A DNA stretch of 64,000 nt, taken from positions 231,448,297 to 231,512,296 of the forward strand of contig NC_056740.1 in the NCBI RefSeq assembly GCF_019279795.1, in the 5' to 3' direction. The DNA is from Protopterus annectens (Eukaryota; Chordata; Ceratodontiformes; Protopteridae). This document shows, in pieces, positions 33,396 to 44,435 of this stretch (position 1 is the stretch's first letter; each line of letters opens with the position of its first letter). The notes under the pieces were generated by a model. That model did not search any database. It saw only the letters and a list, made by a program, of their open reading frames with translations, and was not told the origin of the DNA. The translations under genes and the position numbers were made by a program.

Positions 33396-34064
33396 AATTT
33401 AGATGTGCTGCCAAACTGTGTAATTGAATTACAGAATGAGTTAATTCTGATCACCTTGCAGGTGCTGCAAAGGGCACTTTTGGCTAACATCAAAGATTGA
33501 AACCATACTAATTTCATGAACTTTAATCATACCCTGACTTAAGAATGGGTCCATTCCGTCATGGTATTAGAATCTGAAAAGACTTGGAGAAATTAAACTA
33601 ATTTAACCAAGTATTACTGTTTAAAACTCTTTTGTGATCGTGCCATTGATTAATCTGGAACATTGTCACATGACCTTTATATTTTTGACAATGTAGTAGG
33701 TGCTTTCTACCAACCATCCTGTTAACCCTTTACAAGCTCATTCCATTGCATTATGACAGCTATTGCAGGGAATCCACAGCTTAGTCTTTCTCACTCATTG
33801 TAGCTTTTTAAATTCTACATTTACATCTTGAAATAGCTCAGCCTTGAAAGGTGGAGGTGTAGTAAGGCCACTGAGTTACCAAATTGTAGAGCACTGCTAC
33901 ACTTTTTTGCTTTTCTGACTGCAGTTTGCACAAGCTGTTCTCTTTGCTAGCCATTTGAATGGTGATCTTGCAGTAGGCTGACAGAGATGTGTTCATTAGT
34001 CACAGTGGATATGAGGCTGTGTGAAGCCATGCTGTGCACAGCTGTGGGTTGTGTGGTGGTCTTG
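33396..34064. other. non-coding, no gene seen
   Basis: Unremarkable AT-rich sequence between the LINE tail and DIRS-5. No repeat or reading frame recognised. Confidence 0.6.
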
Positions 34065-34248
34065 ATGTTCATCGTGTTACACTGCTGCAGTTATCACACT
34101 TGGGTTATCCTGCCTTCAGGCGGTCCCGCAGTCGGCCAGAGTTCCAAAGTCTTGGTCCGGCGTCGGTTGCTGTCGCTTCTTCCCTGACGTCAGTGCGCCA
34201 GGGGTATATAAGAGGCATCCGACGCCATTTTCTTCAGTCTTTCTTGCC
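34065..34248 (+). repeat. DIRS-5 left ITR with CRE/TATA
   Basis: Inverted match to 39375-39560. TGACGTCA at 34185-34192 and TATATAAG at 34205-34212. Confidence 0.9.
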
Positions 34249-34376
34249 GCGCGGTGCCCAAAGCAGAAGCAGTTCGCAAGTGCCGGTCGGCCGACTCCTG
34301 AGATTTTCAAATCGAATTTTAGACCAAAGACTTCAATAAAGCTGAGTATTGGGGAACCTTTTCTTGCCTCAGTCTG

Positions 34377-36146
34377 ATGTCAGAAAAAGTTAACAATTGC
34401 ATTTCTTGTGGGAAGCAAATACCTCATAAGGACTTTCATTCTTATTGTATTCCTTGCCTAGGGCCCTGACCAAGACGTCACGGGTTGTCGGTTTTGTGCT
34501 AGGTTTAATAAACAAACTATCAAACATTGTTTTGATTTCGCCCGACATTACTTTGGTAGGAAATTTAATTATACCATGCCGTCGGAGCAACCGATGACCG
34601 GTATGCATAAAAAACGCAAAGATAAGGACAGGCAGCCTAGACCCAAACCAGACTCCGTGGCCTCTGCTGGGCCTGTCGCCAGTTCTCCGGTCTTCAGTGA
34701 GGCGCCTACGCAGCCCTTGACGACCGCTGATTTAGACCCACAGACGGCTTCTGATTCACAAGCGGAGAGTACTAGGCCGTCGCAGCCTTCTCCATTAGAC
34801 CCTTCGACTCCAGAGCAGAAGGAGATTCCGGTGCAGTAGAAACGCCTTTGGTTGCAGAAGGCGTCTTCAGACCGACTTCACTCACCATTAAATCTTATTC
34901 TAAGCTAACAACTCCATTAAAAACAAAAAAGACTGTACATCAGTCTCCAGTGCAAGGCCCCATGCCTAAGAAACAGATGCTTAAGATGGCTGAAGATTTA
35001 ATTACCCTAATCAGGGGTTCCCATCCCCCTCCTGATAAAAGGCCAAGACAAGAGGAGGATTATGCTTCCTCTGACCAGGTTTCCATTTCCTCAGATACCT
35101 CAGAGGAACAGGAATACTCTTTTCCCCCTTATGAAGATTCTGATGCTGAAGAGTCTATTCCCTCAGCATCTCCTCCAGAAGACTACTCCTTTGGGGAAAC
35201 TTTACATACCATGAGGGAACATTTTCACTGGGAAGGCCAGGATTACTCTGATTCTAAGAAAAGGCTCTGAGAGTTCCTTTTACTTCCCCAGCACAGGCCA
35301 CTTGCTATCCCTCCTGTGTTAGACATTGTGGATGATGTTTATTTAGAATCTAGTCTTAACCCAGACTCTCTACCTCCTGCTCCAGCCAAACCAGGCAGAT
35401 ACTACAGAGTCCCTGACTCACACAAATTCTTATATAAAAGCCCTGTTGCTGACCCAGAAACAATTTCCCAGGGTCCCAAAGGGGTTAAGGCCTCTATTGC
35501 TAAAAATCCTGTACCCTCTGAAAGGGATTCCAGAGCACTAGATAGATGGGGAAAGAAGGTATACACCTTAGCTACTCTAGCTATGAGAGCCTTGAATTGC
35601 CAGTTTCACATGCTGAAATATCAGCAATTCCTAATGTCTCAATTAAAACAAAAAATGAGCACACATTCAGAGCAGCCTGATTTTAAGGAAATGCAGGATC
35701 TGTTACATGCAGCTGAACAGGTGGGCAAACATACTTTACAATGTGGATTTGATTCACTGGAAGCTTCCTGTAGAGCAGCAGTGACTGGGTCTGTCATACG
35801 TAGGCATGCTTGGTTAAAAGAACAAACCCTACCTGATCATGTTAAAGCAAAGTTATTGGATGCACCTTTACAACAGGATGTTTTATTTGGTGTAAAAGCA
35901 GAAGAGGTTTTAAAGAAAATGGAGGATAAGGCAAAATCTATGCAGACGGTCAAGGACTTTTTACAGGTTCAAACACTCGCTTCAGCAGAAATTGGCCAAC
36001 AAAAAACTGGTCCTTTCCAGCATCTGACAGACCACAGAGGGGCAAATACAGATGCCCAAGGGGCAGAGGTCAGTCACAAGGCCTTACAAACCTCGCCAAT
36101 GAGGTGCCGCTACCCAGAAAGGAGGGGAAGACAGGCTCCAAACTAA
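34377..36146 (+). pseudogene. DIRS-5 gag-like protein
   Basis: ATG at 34377 with the module CISCGKQIPHKDFHSYCIPC. An extra T in the LGPD codons (near 34470) shifts the frame. The frame is open at 34576-34839, shifts again at about 34835, and TGA replaces an Arg codon at 35268 (KRL-stop-EF versus KRLREF in DIRS-4). 35316-36146 carries DRWGKKVYTLATLAMRALN, ASCRAAVTGSVIRRHAWL and FLQVQ, then shifts before the basic tail. Confidence 0.85.
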
Positions 36147-38067
36147 CAGAAGACAAACACAATGACTTAATCCTCAAACTGCCAAGCAAATCTCTCTTGG
36201 CAGCTCCCTTGGGAGGAAAATTAGCTCTTTTTGCAGACAACTGGCACATCATCTCAAAAGACAAATGGGTCCTAAACTTTGTTTCACAAGGATACAAATT
36301 CCACTTTCACACCTTGCCAAGGATAAAAGGAATGCCAAACCTGCCACCAAATCAATGGGCGGAGGCACAAAAACAAATTACAGCTCTCATGAACATGAGA
36401 GCCATTCATCAGGTACCTACACAGGAGCAAGGACAAGGATTTTACTCAAGACTCTTTCTAGTCCCCAAAAAGGACAAAGCCTGGAGACCCATTCTGGACC
36501 TTTCAATTCTAAACACCTATCTCCAAGTACCCAAATTCAAGATGCTAACACTACAGCAGCTTCTTCCCATGCTGGGCAAGAAGGCTTGGCTAGTAACGTT
36601 GGATCTCAAGGAGGCATACCTGCATGTCCCTATCAGACAAAATTGCAGAAGATACCTCCGTTTCATTGCAGGTTCAACTCATCAATTCTCTGCACTGCCC
36701 TTTGGCTTATCTACTGCGCCCAGGGTCTTCACAAAATGCCTGGCACCAGTAATTGCATACTGCAGACAAAGAGGAATTCAGATATACCCATACCTGGACT
36801 ACTGCCTTATTCAAGCAGAAAACAAAGACATTCTTTTAAAGCATCTGGCGTTTGTCAAACACCTTTTAAGTTGCCTAGGGTACACAGTAAATGAAAATAA
36901 ATCAAAACTAGTGCCTTCATAGGACATATAACATTCCTGGGTGCCAGCTTGAATACAACGGCCCAGATGGCTTACCTCACGCCAGACAAGCACCAACAGC
37001 TGACTCAATACTTCAAAATGATGGCAACAAGACTCAAATCCCTGCAAGAAAACTTCTGCAGGCCTTGGGATTCATGGCATCTTGCATACTCCTAATACCA
37101 TTTGCAAAACTGAATGAGGAAATTACAATGGTACCTGAAGAGCGTATGGACACATCACAGCCACAACTTGGAAACAGTGATACCACTCATTCCCTGCCTT
37201 CAACAGGAGTTTCTATGGTGGGCACAGGCATGTCACCTCAACAAGGGTCAGCCTTTTACCTTACCCGCAGCCAGGCAAACTATAACAACAGATGCATCGG
37301 ACTATGCCTGGGGAGCACACATGGCAGGACAGTGCATTCAGGGCAAATGGGATACAGATCAAAGGCATTTGCATATCAATCAAAAAGAAATGCTAGCTGT
37401 ACAGAATGCCCTAACCGCTTTCTTGGACCTCTTACATCCAGGACAACTCCTAATAAAGATGGACAACACCACAGTAATGTGGTACATAAACAAGCAAGGG
37501 GGCACACACTCCTACCCCCTATGCAGGCAAGCAATGACCTTGTGGAACACAGCACTGACTTACCAAGTTCAACTACAAGCACAATTCCTGTCAGGAAAGA
37601 AAAACACATTGGCAGACGACCTAAGCAGAAACATCATGGATCCCCACGAGTGGAAACTGGATCCACAAGTATTTGCAATGATAACTCAAAAATGGGGACG
37701 CCCAGACATAGATCTGTTTGCCAACCCCCAAAACTACCTTCTTTGAAAATTTTGCACAAGGACATTCCACCCACTAGCTTGGAAAGTGGGCGCCCTCTCA
37801 TTCAGTTGGAAAACATTAACAGTGTATGCTTTTCCTCCACTGCCTCTACTAGCAAAGGTGCTGCTGAAAGTCAGATTAGAGAGACCACAAATGATGCTCA
37901 TTGCTCCAGACTGGCCATGCCAGCACTGGTATCCAATACTAAGGAACATGGCCCATGGCCCACCATGGATTTTACCACAAATTCCTCATCTACTCACTCA
38001 GCAAAACAATCAAATTCTACACAGCCAGCTCAAGACTTTAAATCTGGCTGCATGGCAAATTACCTAA
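36104..38067 (+). pseudogene. DIRS-5 RT / RNase H / methyltransferase-like
   Basis: 36104-36922 is open through the whole RT core: LALFADNWHIISKDKW, RPILDLSILNTY, LVTLDLKEAYLHV, FSALPFGLSTAPRVFTKC (intact here, unlike DIRS-2, -3 and -4) and YPYLDYC, where the second active-site Asp of YLDD is Tyr. A stop and indel follow near 36920. 37114-37746 holds RNase H (TTDASDYAWG, KEMLAVQNAL, KMDNTTVMWYINKQGG, ADDLSR) and DIDLF. 37786-38067 holds AFPPLPLLAKVL and LIAPDWPCQHWYP. The RT would be catalytically dead even if the frame were whole. Confidence 0.88.
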
Positions 38068-39106
38068 ACAACCAGCCAACACCTCTATCTAAAGCTGTTA
38101 TGGATGTCATTCTGGAGGCCAGGAGACCCAGCACCAGGAAAACCTATTCAGACAAATGGAAAAGATTTTGCGCCTGGAACCAGGCTAAAGGCCAAAATCC
38201 ACTTGCTCCAAACATTCCCCAGATTCTACAATATTTAACTGAGATGTTGCACAAAGGACTTTCTTTTTCATCTATTAAGATCCACGCCTCAGCGATTTCA
38301 GCTCACTATAACACGGATCCTCCTTTATTTTCACATCCACTCCTAAGACAGTACCTCAGAGGGGCTAAGAACATAAGACCGCCCAGGAGAGCACCAACAC
38401 CAACTTGGGATCTCAACTTTGTTCTGGAAAAGCTTACACTACCGCCTTTTGAACCAGCTACTTCAACTGATTTAAAGTTTCTTTCATGGAAAACTGCCCT
38501 GCTACTGGCAATAACTTCAGCTAGAAGAGTCTCAGAACTACAAGCCCTAATGGCAGTGGAGCCTTTCCTCATTTTTCATCAAGACAGAGTCGCCCTACGG
38601 ACTAACCCTTCCTTTATGCCAAAGGTGGTATCCAGTGTGGCCCTAAACCAAACCATTCATTTACCCACCTTTTTTCCAAACCCCCAGAACAAAGGAGAAA
38701 GACTCCTGCACTCTTTAGACATTCACAGGCAATTACGTTACTACTTGGATAAAACTATGGCTTTCAGAAAATCTGACCAGCTCTTTGTATCCTATGCTTT
38801 AGGATCACAAGGAAAAGCTATCTCAAAACAGACCATTTCAAAATGGATAGGACATTGTATACGTTTCTGTTACACACACCATGGGAAACCGGTACCTACT
38901 AGCATTAGGTCCCACTCCACCAGTGCTACAGCTACATCGACAGCCTTTCTCAGGGGGGTACCAACCAAGGATTGGTGTTCAGTGCAACTTGGAGTTCAGT
39001 GCACACCTTCACCAAGCACAATCACTTACCTCTATACTCTAAGACTAGAGCTGGCTTTGCTACTGCAGTTCTGCAGGGCCTACTAGCTTCTCCAAACCCT
39101 GTTTAA
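38052..39106 (+). pseudogene. DIRS-5 tyrosine recombinase
   Basis: ATG at 38052 (MANYLNNQPTPLSKAVMDV), in a frame open back to 37065. It contains the N-terminal domain, TSARRVSELQAL (Arg), DIHRQLRYYLDKT and HSTSATATS, where the Arg of H-x-x-R is changed to Ser. Near 38970 the ILEAATW codons are replaced by an unrelated short stretch and the frame shifts before the Tyr block. Inactive. Confidence 0.88.
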
Positions 39107-39138
39107 CTCCACCACCCATCCTTAGCTTTGGGATTCAA

Positions 39139-39234
39139 CCCAAGTGTGATGACTGCAGCAGTGTAACACGAACATAGTACAGTTTTATATCTACCATAAA
39201 TGTAGATGTTCAAGTGTTCACACTGCTGCAGTCC
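39139..39234. repeat. DIRS-5 internal complementary region
   Basis: Same arrangement as in DIRS-2/4; three bases (GAT) are missing beside the junction (CACGAACATAGTAC). Confidence 0.85.
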
Positions 39235-39374
39235 AGGTTACCTTTCTATACCTTTCCATCTGATACAAAGTTTGTGGTGTATTTGCTTGTAACTGAAGGT
39301 ATTCTTTGTATTTTCTGTACATGTTTCATTGGCAGTATGTATTGCCCTCCTACTAGGGGGCACCTGACATCTGG

Positions 39375-39589
39375 GGCAAGAAAAACTGAAGAAAATGGTG
39401 TCGGATGCCTCTTATATACCCCTGGGCGCACTGACGTCAGGGAAGAAGCGACAGCAATCGACGCCGGACCAAGATTTTGGAACTCTGGCTGACTGCGTGA
39501 CCGCCTGACAGCAGGATAACCCAAGTGTGATGACTGCAGCAGTGTGAACACTCGAACATCTACATTTATGGTAGGTACAAAACTGTACT
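39375..39589 (-). repeat. DIRS-5 right ITR
   Basis: Inverted copy of 34065-34248 with the right-specific tail to GTACT. It carries the inverted TATA and CRE motifs. Confidence 0.9.
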
Positions 39590-40424
39590 TTCTACTGGGG
39601 TGGAGGTCTGGCATTGTTTAGGGCTGGTTGGGCTCACTAAATGTATGTTTTTCTCTCTGGTGCAGAGGAGTTTGGCAATGGAAAATTCAATTTTGCTATT
39701 TTGGGACTTGGTTTGTCATCTTGACTGGAGCCTTGTGGGAAAAGCTTGTGACCAGCAGTTTTGGATTTTGGGTACATGGCCTGCAATACATTGCTGCAGG
39801 TGACTTTTAAAACTGTTTTTACTGTTTGCAGGAGCAACTTGTTTAGATCATTGTTGTCTTGTATTATGTGCAGTGAAGTCCATTTAGTTCATATTTGCTG
39901 CATCTAGCTGTTTTCTCATTCTTGGATTTTCAGCATTTGTTAGAGCATTGTGACCAAGTTAATTTGTACACTGGCAATCTGCTTTTACGTGCTGTATGTT
40001 GGAATTTTTACTGCCTCTTTGGTGGCTATATTATTTAAACAACAGCCACCCATTTTTTGATGGTAAATTGAAAATGGTTCACTGGTAAATTGAATTATTT
40101 TATTTTCATTTGCTTGGTTTATTTACCCTGTGAATTTTTTTTTCAGTTTGTAGTTTTGTAAAGTGCTTAGTTGATAAGCATTACAATGGAACTTGAACTG
40201 TTGAGCTTGAAAAATGTACACCTCTTCAACTCTTTTTTACACCAAGACAGTACTTACAAAAATAAGTAAATAATGGAATAAAAACGGGAAACTGCCATCC
40301 TTTAAAACAGAAATGCCCTTCAGTTTTAACATGTCATCCTCGTGTGTCCCCTCCAGGAAGTTTCTCATAATTACTGTTCACTCATTCAGAAACAACTCAA
40401 ATGCACGTAATATAGTTTACTACT
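39590..40424. other. non-coding; possible but unproven exon
   Basis: Downstream flank of DIRS-5. A 134-base stretch at 39666-39799 is framed by a pyrimidine tract with CAG and by CAG|GTGAC, and two frames stay open through it, but I recognise no protein. Otherwise nothing seen. Confidence 0.35.
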
Positions 40425-40702
40425 GTTTGTCTTTCGGCTTTTTCCCGGTAAGGGGTCGCCACAGCAGAACTCCAGTCCGCTAATGATTGGCAGTAGATTT
40501 TTACGAAATGCCGAGGTGCCAGCTCGACGCCCAACCTTCAACGAAGGCACGCCCATTTATGCACGCTTGTCTTTTCGAACACTACCGAACCGTGGTGAGG
40601 ACATGCAGACTCCACACAGAAGGCACTCCCAAGCCAAGCCGAGAATCGAACGGGAGAACCTCTTGCTGTGAGGTAACAACGCTACCACTGTACCACCGCG
40701 GC
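40425..40702 (-). mobile_element. tRNA-derived SINE, copy 2
   Basis: Same family as 21447-21728. On the minus strand it has A box TGGTACAGTGG and B box GTTCGATTC near the 5' end, and the body ends in the complement of TGTCTTTCGGC. No clear target-site duplication was found. Confidence 0.85.
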
Positions 40703-40739
40703 ATACCACGTGTTTCAAAAATGTTGTCGGTCTACCCAT

Positions 40740-41730
40740 GAGGCAAAAAAAGTACATTTAGCATCCAACAGTAATTAAAATTATATAAACAACAAAGACT
40801 ATCAGTGAGTCCCAGCTCTACCTTCCAATAAAATTTATTTCGTTGAACAGTTCCTTCTCTAGCGCCTCGGCCAACAGCCTTTACAGAGTAAAACAGTAAA
40901 ACTCATAAAACACTTGCAATATATACAAAAAACCAAGTAATCAATCAATTACATAATTAAACTATCAAATCACATAGCTTAAATATATTTAAAGTCATAG
41001 TCTTAAACAAGACATTGCCAGTTACATTCTCTGTTCATTCCATGTGGATGCAAAGTCCCAAATTTCATAATCAAAATGCATTCCTTTTGTCTTAACATAT
41101 TTTTGCCTATCAACATCATTATAATATAATGGAACATGTTCCAGAACAGACACTTTTATATTCTCAATATTTCCATGGTGCACTGAGTTAAAATGTTCAG
41201 CAATAGGACTAGTAATTTTATTATTTTTAACATCTCTAATATGTTCTTTTATCCTATCTGCTAGCATTCTTTTTGTTTCTCCAATATAATATTTGTTACA
41301 ATCACAGAATATGACATACACAACACCTTTGCTCATACATGTATATCTGCCTTTTGTGACAAAAATTTTGCCATTTATTTTATTCACTTCATTTACAACA
41401 TGTTTACATATAGCACATTTTCCACAAGGGAATGTTCCCAAATTCTTCACAACATTTAATTCATTAGTACAAGGCTTTTTATAAATGCTGTGTATCAGAA
41501 AGTCCTGTATATTTTTCCCCTTTCTATATGATGTCATTAATTTTATATTTTTCAGTGATGTTATATCTTTTTTAATAAAATTCCAATATTCCATAATGAT
41601 TTTATTACCAATCATAGAGAAGTTAGTGTACTTTGTAACAAAAAACATTCTCTCCTGTTCAGTCCCATATTTATTGCTCCTTTGATAGTTATTTTGTCTA
41701 ATAGTGCCCTTACTCTGTTATTAAAATTAA
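40740..41730 (-). mobile_element. Penelope-like element PLE-2, 5'-truncated
   Basis: Coding on the minus strand (41648 to 41022) is followed by an AT-rich 3'UTR and a tail with TTCAACGAAATAAATTTTAT near 40830-40855. Only the RT-endonuclease linker and endonuclease remain. Boundaries are approximate. Confidence 0.75.
41022..41648 (-). pseudogene. PLE-2 GIY-YIG endonuclease domain (C-terminal 208 codons)
   Basis: An uninterrupted frame corresponding to the end of a PLE polyprotein. It opens with the linker FVTKYTNFS and a long basic stretch. A cysteine cluster FPCGKCAICKHV follows (about residues 93-104), then CMSKGVVYVIFCDCNKYYIGETKRMLADRIKEH is visible in order (split here: GVVYVIFCDC, then YYIGETKRM, then RIKEHIRD), and IAEHFNSVHHG. 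The Y..G-ET, Arg and EH residues fit the GIY-YIG fold, which nicks the target to prime reverse transcription. The RT itself is missing, so it is a truncated copy. Confidence 0.88.
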
Positions 41731-43210
41731 TTTAGCTTTGTAGGAGACCAGTCACATTTCTTCTTAATAATTATTATGTGGCTTTATTTCCTGATTCTGA
41801 AATAAAGGCAGAGCAGTGAAAATATGACTGCTATAATTTAAATGCTTACATCTTTCTATAGAACCAGCCATTCATGCCTGTGCTTTGTCACTGTTTCTCT
41901 GTATAAGGGTAATAGCATTTACTGCAAGTACATAAATCTTTTTGAGTGAGTATTGCTGAGGCCACATTATAACCCCTTCAGAAGCTATACATCATTTTTC
42001 TGAGGTAACCTGCCAAAAAAACTTTCACCTCAGTTTAATAAGATAAAGCCTAAAATATTAATTTAGCTATGCAGTGTAATTACAGCCCTTTGAATACATT
42101 TCCATTTATTGTCTAATAAGAGAGTAATTTTTTCCTTATTAGAGGCACACTAATCCCTCAGCCATTAAAGGATTGCACCTGCACCCATGTCTTACATTCT
42201 GTTAACAAATAACAACTCTGATCTGTGACAATTTCTGCTGTGACATAGAAAATTATTCCATAGATCTGCTGTTAAAAGTTTATTCTAGCCTGGCACCATG
42301 GCACAGAGGGCAGAAGCCCTGACTGTAATCAAAGCAACTGTAGTTAATTTGGTGCCCAGGCACGGGAAGAGGCAGATGGTGGTAGTGGGGGGTGAAAGGA
42401 TGGGTTTCGCTTGTATCTCCTGGGTGGACGGATAGGTTTTCATACACTGGGAAGCACACAGGACAGTGTGATCTCTCTGACAACTGGAGAGTCCATCACT
42501 TTTGCTCCAGGGGAAGGGCAGGGATGCTTGGAGGCCTCACACATTGTGAAAGTAAGGTGATCCGTACAAAGACAGCCAATTGCATGCCCTTCACTAGCAC
42601 CTTGCCAGGTGAATGCAGTTCGAGATAGAGAAGAAAATAAGGATAAAGCCTCAATCCACCTTGAGGGCTGTCTGATGGCCTCACCCAACTGACTCACTCA
42701 AGTGATAAGAATGAAAAGGCTGACTGATGGGGAGAAGACAGAGGATTAACAGGCAGTGGAGGCAAAGAGTTATAAAAACAATCTTTATTCTAAACCATTG
42801 TTAGTCATCTCCTAACATCCAATAAAATACTATTATATTGTACTATATTAGTCCCTCTAATTATTCTTGCTGAAAAAATTTACTAATGCTACCTTTGCCC
42901 AGATTAAATAGAACTCTTCCTTTTTATTCATTTCTGGCCGTAATTTTTTTTCCCATTGTGGGGTCCATATATAGTCTCGTAGAGCATCAGGAAATGCTTC
43001 CATGTGATCATACATTTATTTTATTTTTAGAAACATTTATATCTATGAAATAAAGAAACATTAAATAATGTCAAATTATAGTATTTAAGGCACTATATAT
43101 AAATACACTTTTGTTATCAGTTGAGGCACATTATGAAAATATACTGTTACATCAAGAAATCAAATGAAATAAAAGTAGATACCTTATCTTCTCTATGTTG
43201 AAACCCTTTG
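41731..43210. other. non-coding, no gene seen
   Basis: Mostly AT-rich. A GC-richer block at about 42280-42780 stands out in composition but I could not assign it to a repeat family or gene. Confidence 0.5.
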
Positions 43211-43437
43211 AATAAAACAAAAAATGCCATGTAAGCAAAGGAAGTTCGCCACAATATAAGTAAGTAGGCTTTATTATGTACTCATAAGTGCTTTCGTCCA
43301 CTTGTTCTTACATGAACTTCATCAGATCTAATGAAGCAGAAATTGTCACAAGTGAACGAAAGCCCTTATGAGTATGTAATAAAGCCTATTTACTTATATT
43401 TATGCCATGGCAAACTTCCTTTGCTTATGTGGCATTT
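43211..43437. repeat. large imperfect inverted repeat, PLE-tail-like
   Basis: Arms 43211-43327 and 43328-43437 are inverted copies. Matching blocks are AAGCAAAGGAAGTT, TAGGCTTTATTA, TACTCATAAG and GCTTTCGT.CACTTGT. The arm sequence resembles the terminal repeats of PLEs (TGATGAAG...GAACGAAAGC), so this may be two PLE ends joined head to head with nothing between them. Confidence 0.75.
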
Positions 43438-44387
43438 TTTTCTTTTATTCATTAGTTTGTGTTGGCCCAGTTCATTTCTTATAACCCTTTGAAGCATAAC
43501 TTGCCTAACAGAGGCTGAAGCTAAAGTAAACTAAAATTTTATAATTTTACAATGAAGGTCATGGTAAATGTCCTCATTATCAAATCTTGTCTAGGCCAAA
43601 TCAGTCAAGACATCCTCTGTCCTTAATGTACCCAGGAGTACATTGCAAACATTTCTTGTAGGTATTTCTGTAGCTGTTAGTAAAGTCCTTCATATTGGAG
43701 ACCATTTGTGCTGCAGAGTGAGAGTATTCATTCTAATCATGCTGACCAGTATGCTCTCTTAAGCCACAGCATTCCAGACAAACAGCACATAAACTCTCTG
43801 CCTTTTCAATCTCAATCAGGCTGCTTGTCCCAACATTCTTCCTTTTCCGCTGCACTGTCATTTAACAGATTTAGAGGGACTCTGTCTCCTTTTTTTCCAC
43901 TTCATGTTGAGGTAATTTTGGGTGGTCTTTTAATTTATTCATTGCAGAATGTGCATTAATAAAATGTTCCTCCCCAGTTAGGAAAAAAAAGTCTAACACT
44001 AAAAAATGTCAGTATGTATTTGATTTTTACCTAATTTCTACTCCTTGGTCACCTCTGAAACTTGCCTTTTTTGCAAAAGTATTGCCTCAGAAGAATTATG
44101 ATCTGCAAAGACTGACCCACAACTATACATCTCTTTTCCTGTTGCTGTAACTGCCACAGTGCTAGCTCCTTCTTACACAAGAAAAAAACAAACTAAATGG
44201 TTGATTTACCATACTTTAATTCTGTCACAAATAGTGGCAAATTATATAGTTTCTCTTTACCTGAAGATTTATTTGTTACTCCATTCTGAAGGCAATATCT
44301 TAGTTTCAACAAACTAGTCTGAAATTTCTTTTTTCTTCATTATGCTCTGATGAAAGTCCGAAAGATACAACAACATGCTCTGATGAA

Positions 44388-44435
<48 letters not shown>

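Larger units (their letters stand above)
34065..39589 (+). mobile_element. DIRS-5 (family B)
   Basis: Left tip ATGTTCATCG (34065), right tip GTACT (39589), flanks GTCTTG and TTCTACTG without duplication. Same layout as DIRS-4; its sequence is closest to DIRS-2. It has more lesions than DIRS-4: gag is broken by at least three changes, RT by a stop/indel near 36920, and YR by a rearranged segment near 38970. Confidence 0.93.

Noticed and set aside
40405..40720. TSD for SINE copy 2
   Set aside because: TACTACTGTTT and TACCACGTGTTT are only loosely similar, not a convincing duplication.
42270..42790. GC-richer block as a gene or CpG island
   Set aside because: Short frames on both strands overlap without motifs, and there is no clear promoter or splice structure. 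It could be an unrecognised repeat, but there is not enough to call it.
43211..43437. CRISPR-like or site-specific attachment repeat
   Set aside because: It is a single inverted pair, not a spaced direct repeat array, and its sequence resembles PLE termini.
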